Shown one piece after another: positions 39,844-44,783 of a stretch of 44,783 nucleotides of DNA (position 1 is its first letter; each line of letters begins with the position of its first letter). The position numbers were made by a program, and so were the translations under genes. The stretch lies in NCBI GenBank assembly GCA_003260025.2, contig QFZU02000003.1, forward strand, positions 1 to 44,783, given 5' to 3'. The DNA comes from Microbispora triticiradicis (GTDB lineage: Bacteria > Actinomycetota > Actinomycetes > Streptosporangiales > Streptosporangiaceae). The notes under the pieces were generated by a model. The model made no database searches. It saw only the letters and a list, made by a program, of their open reading frames with translations, and was not told the DNA's origin.

Positions 39844-40266
39844 TCAGCCCGTGGAGTCGCGGCCGGCGTCGAACGCCTTCTCGTAGTGTTCGCGGGCCTG
39901 CTCGACCACCGCGTCGTCGATCCACGCCACCGGCTCGACGCGGTCGATGAGCGGCTCGTGGTCGGGGCCCCGCCCCGCCACCCGGCCGGTCAGCACCCAG
40001 GCGTGCCGCTCCTCGTCCTGCTCGGCCAGATGTGTGTACTTGCACATCTGGCGGGCCAGCCAGTCGTGCGTCGATCTCGTCCACCAGTGCTCGGCGTCGA
40101 GCACGGTCACCGACAGCCCGGGCAGCTCCAGGCCGCTCTCGTAGTCGACGCTGGGCTTGCCCTCGTCGGCGTCCGGCCCCTTCGAGTACCGCAGGTAGAG
40201 GCCGGGCCGGCGTTCGACCAGCTCGGTCAGCTCGTCCAGGCTCTTGATCGTCGGTAGTCCGCTCAC
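39844..40266 (-). CDS. small actinobacterial protein, DUF6098-like
   Basis: A 140-residue soluble protein. It opens with [20 protein letters not shown] followed by [11 protein letters not shown] and later [17 protein letters not shown], a pattern I associate with a small actinobacterial family (DUF6098) of unknown role. GTG 40266 follows GGGAGGGGCGAG; longer starts add only GC-driven residues. It stands alone between the M1 peptidase gene and the kinase gene on the same strand. Confidence 0.6.
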   Translation of the reverse strand: MSGLPTIKSLDELTELVERRPGLYLRYSKGPDADEGKPSVDYESGLELPGLSVTVLDAEHWWTRSTHDWLARQMCKYTHLAEQDEERHAWVLTGRVAGRGPDHEPLIDRVEPVAWIDDAVVEQAREHYEKAFDAGRDSTG

Positions 40267-40321
40267 CTCGCCCCTCCCGTGGCCGCGTCTCCTCCCCCCG
40301 CATGAACAGGGCAAACCCGTC

Positions 40322-41731
40322 TCATTCCGCCGGTGTCGAGCGGAACACCGACTGCGGCGGCTTCTTCGACTGGTAGAGCCACGCGTCGAAGAAGGGGCCG
40401 AGCTTCTGCCCGCTCAGCCTCTCCGCGAGGGCGACGAAGTCGGCCGTGGTCACCGTGCTGTACCTGTGCTCCTGCGCCCAGGTCTTCAGCAGGGTGAAGA
40501 ACACCTTGTCGCCGATCTTCTCCCGGAGGGCGTGCACCGTCATCGCGCCGCGCAGGTAGATCGCGTTCTCGTCGAACATGTGCGCCTGGCCGGGGTCACC
40601 GGTCTTCAGGCGCCAGAAGGAGCCGTCCTTCCGGTAGAGCCGGTCGAAGGTGTCCCTGGCGGAGGGCCCGTCGTGCTGCTCCTCGTAGAGCCATTCCGTG
40701 TATTTCGCGAAGCCCTCGTTGAGCCAGATGTCCCGCCAGCTCCGCACCCCGACGCTGTCGCCGAACCACTGGTGGGCCAGCTCGTGCACGATCTCGGAGT
40801 CGTCGGTCGGGCCGCCGCTGTAGACGGGCCGGCCCTGCGTCTCCAGCGCCGTCACGGAGCCGCGGCCGTCCGCGACCCCGCCGGTGGAGGAGAACGGGTA
40901 GGGGCCGAAGAGCGACGACTCCCACCTGACCGCCTCCGCCGTGAGATCGTGCAGACGCTTCGACTTCTCCGCCAGCGCCGGGTCGTACGCCGTCACGTTC
41001 GGCATGCCGTCGACGGTCCCCTCACTGACCTCGAAATGGCCGATGGCGAGCATGGCGAGGTAGGGCGCCATCGGCTGCCGCATCTCCCACCGCACGGTCC
41101 GGTAGCCGTCGGAGCCGGCCGCCTCTTCCGCGCTCGCGCGCTCGCCGTTGGCCAGCACGGTCAGCTCCTCGGGCGCGGACACCCGGAAGCTGAAGGTGGC
41201 CTTGTCCGCCGGGCTGTCGTTGGCCGGGAACCAGCTGCGTGCGCCGTCCGGCTGGGACGCGACGAACGCGCCGTCCTTGGTGTTGATCCATCCCTGCTGG
41301 CCGGTGTCGTCCGAGACCGCCGTGAGCTTCCCGGCGTAGGAGACCGCGACCGTGAAGGTGGTCCCGGCCTTGAGCCCGGCGGCCGGAGTGATCACCAGTT
41401 CCTGGCCGTCGCGGCGGAAGCCGGCGCGGGCGCCGTCCACCGTCACGCTCTTGACCTCCGGTCCCGAGAAGTCGAGGTCGAACTGGGACAGGTTGTGGGT
41501 GGCGGTCGCGGTGATCGTCGCGGTGGCGTCCGCGGTGTGGTCGCCGGGGTCGAACCGGAGCCGCAGATCGTAGTGGCCGACGTCGTAGCCGCCGTTTCCC
41601 TGCAGGGGATAGTACGGATCGCCGATCCCCGGCGCGCCGGGAAGGAACGCGCCCGGCTCCGCGGCGGCGGGAGCGGCCGGGGACGCGATCATCATGACAC
41701 TGGCGGCCAGGGCGGCTAATTTACGCACCAT
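40322..41731 (-). CDS. secreted M1-family zinc aminopeptidase
   Basis: A 469-residue exported metallopeptidase. Signal peptide about 1-24 (ALAASVMMIASPAAPAAAE). A beta-rich N-terminal domain (about 45-235) precedes the thermolysin-like domain, whose zinc site is His316-Glu317-x-x-His320 in VHELAHQWFGD with Glu339 in WLNEGFAKYTEW. It lacks the usual GxMEN in exact form (VTALETQGRP stands there) and ends after the short helical part, as do the compact actinobacterial M1 enzymes. Two palindromes lie directly upstream. It is the first of the genes downstream of a BPL-N protein and a Pls/PosA-type synthetase; the polylysine-degrading enzyme Pld of polylysine producers is a zinc aminopeptidase, which makes an analogous role attractive but unproven. 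Confidence 0.87.
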   Translation of the reverse strand: MVRKLAALAASVMMIASPAAPAAAEPGAFLPGAPGIGDPYYPLQGNGGYDVGHYDLRLRFDPGDHTADATATITATATHNLSQFDLDFSGPEVKSVTVDGARAGFRRDGQELVITPAAGLKAGTTFTVAVSYAGKLTAVSDDTGQQGWINTKDGAFVASQPDGARSWFPANDSPADKATFSFRVSAPEELTVLANGERASAEEAAGSDGYRTVRWEMRQPMAPYLAMLAIGHFEVSEGTVDGMPNVTAYDPALAEKSKRLHDLTAEAVRWESSLFGPYPFSSTGGVADGRGSVTALETQGRPVYSGGPTDDSEIVHELAHQWFGDSVGVRSWRDIWLNEGFAKYTEWLYEEQHDGPSARDTFDRLYRKDGSFWRLKTGDPGQAHMFDENAIYLRGAMTVHALREKIGDKVFFTLLKTWAQEHRYSTVTTADFVALAERLSGQKLGPFFDAWLYQSKKPPQSVFRSTPAE

Positions 41732-41733
41732 GT

Positions 41734-41759
41734 CCCCATAATGGGGATTTTCCGGAAAA
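41734..41759 (-). promoter_or_regulatory. two adjacent palindromes just upstream of the M1 peptidase start
   Basis: CCCCAT-A-ATGGGG (41734-41746) and TTTTCCGGAAAA (41748-41759) are perfect palindromes one base apart. The first covers the putative ribosome site (GGGG) of the M1 gene, so it could act as an operator or as an RNA hairpin that hides the site. Confidence 0.45.
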
Positions 41760-41802
41760 AGCGGTAATTCATCACATTCTTCACATAAGACGCGAAAGCA
41801 CC

Positions 41803-42534
41803 TCAGGCGTCGGCCATCACCTCGTTCACCAGATCGAGACCGAGGTCCTGCGCCCGCCGCACCGGCAGATCGGCGTCGGCGAACCAGTCGTCGGTCGCCT
41901 CCGGGTGCGGGCCGACGACGGCGACCCTGCCCTCGCCGTACGGGGTGACGAGGGCGGCGACGGCGCCGTTGGGATAGGTGGCCAGCACGGTGGCCCGGTT
42001 GCCCGGCTCCAGCAGGAAGCAGGGGCCGTCCTGGAAGAAGACGCTGCGCTCCCGGCCCCGCCATCGCACGTCGACGAGGGTGTCCTCCTCGTCGTCCACG
42101 GTGGCGCCCGGCGTGGCGATGTACTGGTCGGTGTCGCCCGGCAGCAAGGCGAAACCGGGAGTGGCGCCGGCGAGATAGCCGCCCAGGCAGAAGCCGAGGT
42201 ACCGGCCGCCTCCGGCGACGTAGTCGCGCAGCGCGCCGCGGTGCCGTTTGAGGTGCCGGTAACCCCGGGACAGGTCTCCGCCGCCCGGCTGGGCGTACAC
42301 CGCGGCCAGGGACAGCGACTCCGCCGTGAGCGGCACCTTCTCGTGCGGGCCCGTGTAGCGCACGTCGAAGCCCCAGCGGCTCGCCTCCAGCAGCCCGGCG
42401 ACCGCCTCGGAGCACCCGGGAACCGAGGCCGGGCCCCGGTAGACGAGCGCGAGCGGCTGTCCGGAAGGCCGCAGCGGGGCCGGCTCGGAGCGGAAGGCGC
42501 GCCGTACAGCGCCGAGAATGCCGTCGAATCCCAT
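41803..42534 (-). CDS. BPL-N (biotin-protein-ligase N-terminal-like) domain protein
   Basis: A 243-residue protein with a class-I glutamine-amidotransferase-like fold of the BPL_N type. LALVYRGPASVPGCSEAVAG is the first strand and loop; VYAQPGGGDLSRGYRHLKRH and GRYLGFCLGGYLAGA hold the nucleophile-elbow Cys; GEGRVAVVGPHPEATDDWF is the closing His-bearing segment. These proteins resemble the N-terminal domain of eukaryotic biotin-protein ligase, with no ligase domain. ATG 42534 follows GTGAGGGTCTG. It lies 39 bp after the Pls-like gene on the same strand and probably shares its transcript. Confidence 0.8.
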   Translation of the reverse strand: MGFDGILGAVRRAFRSEPAPLRPSGQPLALVYRGPASVPGCSEAVAGLLEASRWGFDVRYTGPHEKVPLTAESLSLAAVYAQPGGGDLSRGYRHLKRHRGALRDYVAGGGRYLGFCLGGYLAGATPGFALLPGDTDQYIATPGATVDDEEDTLVDVRWRGRERSVFFQDGPCFLLEPGNRATVLATYPNGAVAALVTPYGEGRVAVVGPHPEATDDWFADADLPVRRAQDLGLDLVNEVMADA

Positions 42535-42573
42535 CAGACCCTCACCCGATTCCCTGCCGCTCACCCATCGCGC

Positions 42574-44783
42574 TCACGATTCCCCGACGGCGGCCTGCGC
42601 CGGGATGCCGCGCCAGCTCGTCCCCGGGGTGAGCCGCTCGCCCTTCATCAGCAACGACAGGGCGCCGAGCGAGACGTCCTCGCCCACCACCGAGTCGTAG
42701 AGCACCACGGAACGGGCGCCGACGCTGGAGCCGGACCGGACCGTGACGGCCGACATCTTCATGACCCGGTCCTCGAACAGGTGGGTCTGCAGCGACACCC
42801 CCGGCCCGATCGCGACGTCGTCGCCCACCTCCACCAGGTCGAACTCGGTCAGATAGGTGGTCGCGATCCAGGCGCGCCTGCCGATGCGGGCCCCGAACCA
42901 CCGCAGCACGGCCGGCAGGAACGGGGTTCCGGCCAGGAGGGCGACCCCGGCGGGCACCGCGGCGGCCTCCCACAGCCCGGTGACGAACTCGGTGCGCCGG
43001 ACGAACCGGCTCCACAACGGCTCCACTCTCGGCCGGTACGCGCCGATGAGGCGGCGTTTGAACGCGACGCAGCACCCGATCACCCCCAGCGACGCGGCGC
43101 CGGCGACGAGCGGCGCCGCGGCCGCCACCACGGGCAGGGGCAGGAGGCGCGCGAGCGCGTGCACGCCCAGGAGGTGGAGATAGAGCGCGCCGCCGAACAG
43201 CATCGCCGGGAGCGTGGCGCGGAAGAACTCGACGCCCAGGCGGTGCAGCACCAGCAGGCGCGGCGGCCGGAACGTCTGGTCTTCCGGAAACGCGCCGCTG
43301 TCCTGCCGTACGGGAAGGTGCATCGCGGGCGAGCCCAGCCACGAGGTGCCCTCCGGCACGCCGTCCGGCGGCGGGACGGTGCTGACGCCCACCAGGGAGC
43401 CCGGCCCCATCCGCGTCCCGGCGGGGACGACCGCGGCGTTGCCGACGAACGCGCGCCTGCCGACCTCGGTGGGACGCAGGGCGATCCGGCCACGGGCGAA
43501 GCTGGCCGCGCCGACGCCCGCCATGTCGGCGACGAAGCTCTCCTCGCGCAGCGTGAGGAGATCGGGGTCGAGCTGCGCGGCCGTCGACACCTCGGCCCGG
43601 CGGCCGACCCGCGCGCCGAGCAGCCGCAGCCACGGCGAGGTGTACAGCGTGCCGTAGAGCGAGTTGGTCAGCGTCAGGCTGGACTCCAGGAGCTTGTCCA
43701 CGGCCCACTTGCGCACGCCGAGGCAGGAACACGCCGGATGGACGCCGGCCGGCGCCTTCGGCAGCACGAGCCGTTTGCCGGCGGCCACCACCGCGCAGAC
43801 GACGGCCACGAACAGCGGACCCGCCAGGAGGACGGCGATCGGAGCGGCCTGCGGGCCCCAGGCGGCCACGACCGTCCAGATGACCAGGACGCTCGGCATG
43901 ATCGTGGCCAGCAGGATCGCCTCGATGCAGACGAGGCCGGCCACGGCGGCGGCCACGTGGCGGGCCTTCCAGCTCCCTGCGCCGGCGGGGGCGCGCAGCA
44001 TCTCCTCGACGGCCGGTCCCACGGACTCGACGGGGTTCGGCGGCGATCCGGCCCAGCGCCCTCCCCGCGGCACCGTCTCGCCGTGCGTCAGGGCCGACTG
44101 GTCGCCCAGCGCGGCGTGGCCGGCGACCCGTGCGCCCGGCCCGAGCGCGGCGCCGTTCCCGACGAACGCGTGCGGCCCGACCTCCACCGGGGCGACGACC
44201 ACCCACCCGTCCTCCACCAGCCAGGCGTGCAGCGAGGCGCGGTAGCCGACCGAGGCCCCCTCGCCGATCCGCAGCATCGCCGGGAGGTTGACGTCGGCCG
44301 TCGCGACGGCGGTGGCGGGCCCGACCTTCGCGCCGAGCAGCCGCAGGTAGGGGGCCATCATGGGCGAGCCGCTCAGCGTCCGCAGCGGAGACAGGGACAG
44401 CAGCAGGTTCGTCGCCCACAGCCGCAGGTAGGTCGCGCCCCACAGCGGGTGACGACCCGGCCGGACGCCGCCCGACAGCGGCCGCACCAGCAGCACGGGC
44501 AGCAGCCAGCGCACCCAGACGTACGCGGCCGCCGCGGCCAGCGCCAGCGCGCCGACCAGGTCGGTCCCCGTTCCGGGGAGGAGCATCCAGCCCTCCTGCG
44601 TCCTGCGGCCCCCGGGGAGCGGGCCGCCGTGGGGCGTGGTCCAGGCGTACAGCGTGACGGAGACCGGCAACGTGACCATGAGGAGCAGCAGGTAGACGAC
44701 CACGCCCTGGGCCGCCCCGGCGGCCGCGACCGCCCGGCCGCCGTGCCGCAGCGGCCTCGGGCGGGGACGGGAGGCCGGCGCGC
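42574..44783 (-). CDS. Pls/PosA-family homopoly(amino acid) synthetase, C-terminal membrane part (5' end outside window)
   Basis: The frame is open from the window edge (44783) to the stop at 42574: 736 codons with no start of its own needed. It holds about six membrane helices in pairs (first VVYLLLLMVTLPVSVTLYAW, then AAAVAGLVCIEAILLATI and APIAVLLAGPLFVAVVCAVV, ATLPAMLFGGALYLHLLG and others) alternating with three soluble left-handed-beta-helix-like regions rich in hexapeptide repeats (VGPHAFVGNGAALGPGARVA; VGRRAFVGNAAVVPAGTRMG; VGDDVAIGPGVSLQTH). That alternation is the C-terminal half of epsilon-polylysine synthetase Pls and PosA relatives, where these domains link free amino acids carried by an upstream adenylation-thiolation unit. 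Those upstream domains must lie beyond the window. Confidence 0.8.
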   Translation of the reverse strand, partial: APASRPRPRPLRHGGRAVAAAGAAQGVVVYLLLLMVTLPVSVTLYAWTTPHGGPLPGGRRTQEGWMLLPGTGTDLVGALALAAAAAYVWVRWLLPVLLVRPLSGGVRPGRHPLWGATYLRLWATNLLLSLSPLRTLSGSPMMAPYLRLLGAKVGPATAVATADVNLPAMLRIGEGASVGYRASLHAWLVEDGWVVVAPVEVGPHAFVGNGAALGPGARVAGHAALGDQSALTHGETVPRGGRWAGSPPNPVESVGPAVEEMLRAPAGAGSWKARHVAAAVAGLVCIEAILLATIMPSVLVIWTVVAAWGPQAAPIAVLLAGPLFVAVVCAVVAAGKRLVLPKAPAGVHPACSCLGVRKWAVDKLLESSLTLTNSLYGTLYTSPWLRLLGARVGRRAEVSTAAQLDPDLLTLREESFVADMAGVGAASFARGRIALRPTEVGRRAFVGNAAVVPAGTRMGPGSLVGVSTVPPPDGVPEGTSWLGSPAMHLPVRQDSGAFPEDQTFRPPRLLVLHRLGVEFFRATLPAMLFGGALYLHLLGVHALARLLPLPVVAAAAPLVAGAASLGVIGCCVAFKRRLIGAYRPRVEPLWSRFVRRTEFVTGLWEAAAVPAGVALLAGTPFLPAVLRWFGARIGRRAWIATTYLTEFDLVEVGDDVAIGPGVSLQTHLFEDRVMKMSAVTVRSGSSVGARSVVLYDSVVGEDVSLGALSLLMKGERLTPGTSWRGIPAQAAVGES

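Overview
The window is very GC-rich, uses GTG starts freely, and has short intergenic gaps and many 4-8 bp stop/start overlaps. Together with the gene content (SPW and DUF4239 membrane proteins, CBM2 with a Ser/Pro linker, a SigR-type sigma factor, a Pls/PosA-type synthetase) this points to a filamentous actinomycete, probably Streptosporangiales-like. The assignment is inference from gene content; there is no rRNA, tRNA, CRISPR array, transposase or prophage module that I can see.

Layout. (1) 1-4744 (+): the end of a cell-surface sugar cluster. It holds the tail of a GT4 glycosyltransferase, GmhA, an HldE-type fused kinase/adenylyltransferase, an SDR, a GT9 heptosyltransferase-like enzyme and a UDP-xylose-synthase-like SDR; a hairpin follows. 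(2) 4781-12362: an AraC regulator, a secreted HNH nuclease, a Mut7-C RNase-like protein, an SPW membrane protein, a large secreted M14 carboxypeptidase, a DUF4239 membrane protein and a secreted proline-rich protein. (3) 12373-16448: an aldo/keto reductase, a DHA2-type MFS exporter divergent from a TetR gene, and a second TetR gene, with clear palindromic operator candidates. (4) 16533-21809 (-): a tight three-gene operon of a DUF559/Vsr-like nuclease, a small winged-helix-like protein and an 1145-residue double ATPase with a C-terminal HerA domain. This is the best candidate for an undescribed (possibly antiphage) system. (5) 21932-26103: a membrane/coiled-coil protein, a secreted 5'-nucleotidase, and a LigD-like phosphoesterase fused to a ligase domain that has lost its catalytic lysine, followed by a small conserved protein. 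(6) 26241-31206: an HxlR/MFS divergent pair, the remnant of a PNPOx-family gene abutting a SigR-like sigma gene that lacks its anti-sigma partner, a site-2-type protease with CBS domains and a SnoaL-like protein. (7) 31276-39653: a PL11 rhamnogalacturonan lyase, an FAD amine-oxidase-like enzyme, and a Nik1-like poly-HAMP hybrid histidine kinase whose HAMP array carries two out-of-frame deletions and a 60-bp duplication. (8) 39844-44783: a small DUF6098-like protein, a secreted M1 aminopeptidase, a BPL-N protein, and the C-terminal membrane part of a Pls/PosA-family homopoly(amino acid) synthetase that runs off the window.

How they work together: the heptose genes would make an ADP-heptose-type donor and transfer it to a surface glycan. 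The exporter/regulator pairs look like small-molecule resistance units. The M1 peptidase beside the Pls-like synthetase resembles a polycationic homopolymer maker with its own degrading enzyme. The HerA/nuclease operon is an accessory DNA-acting island.
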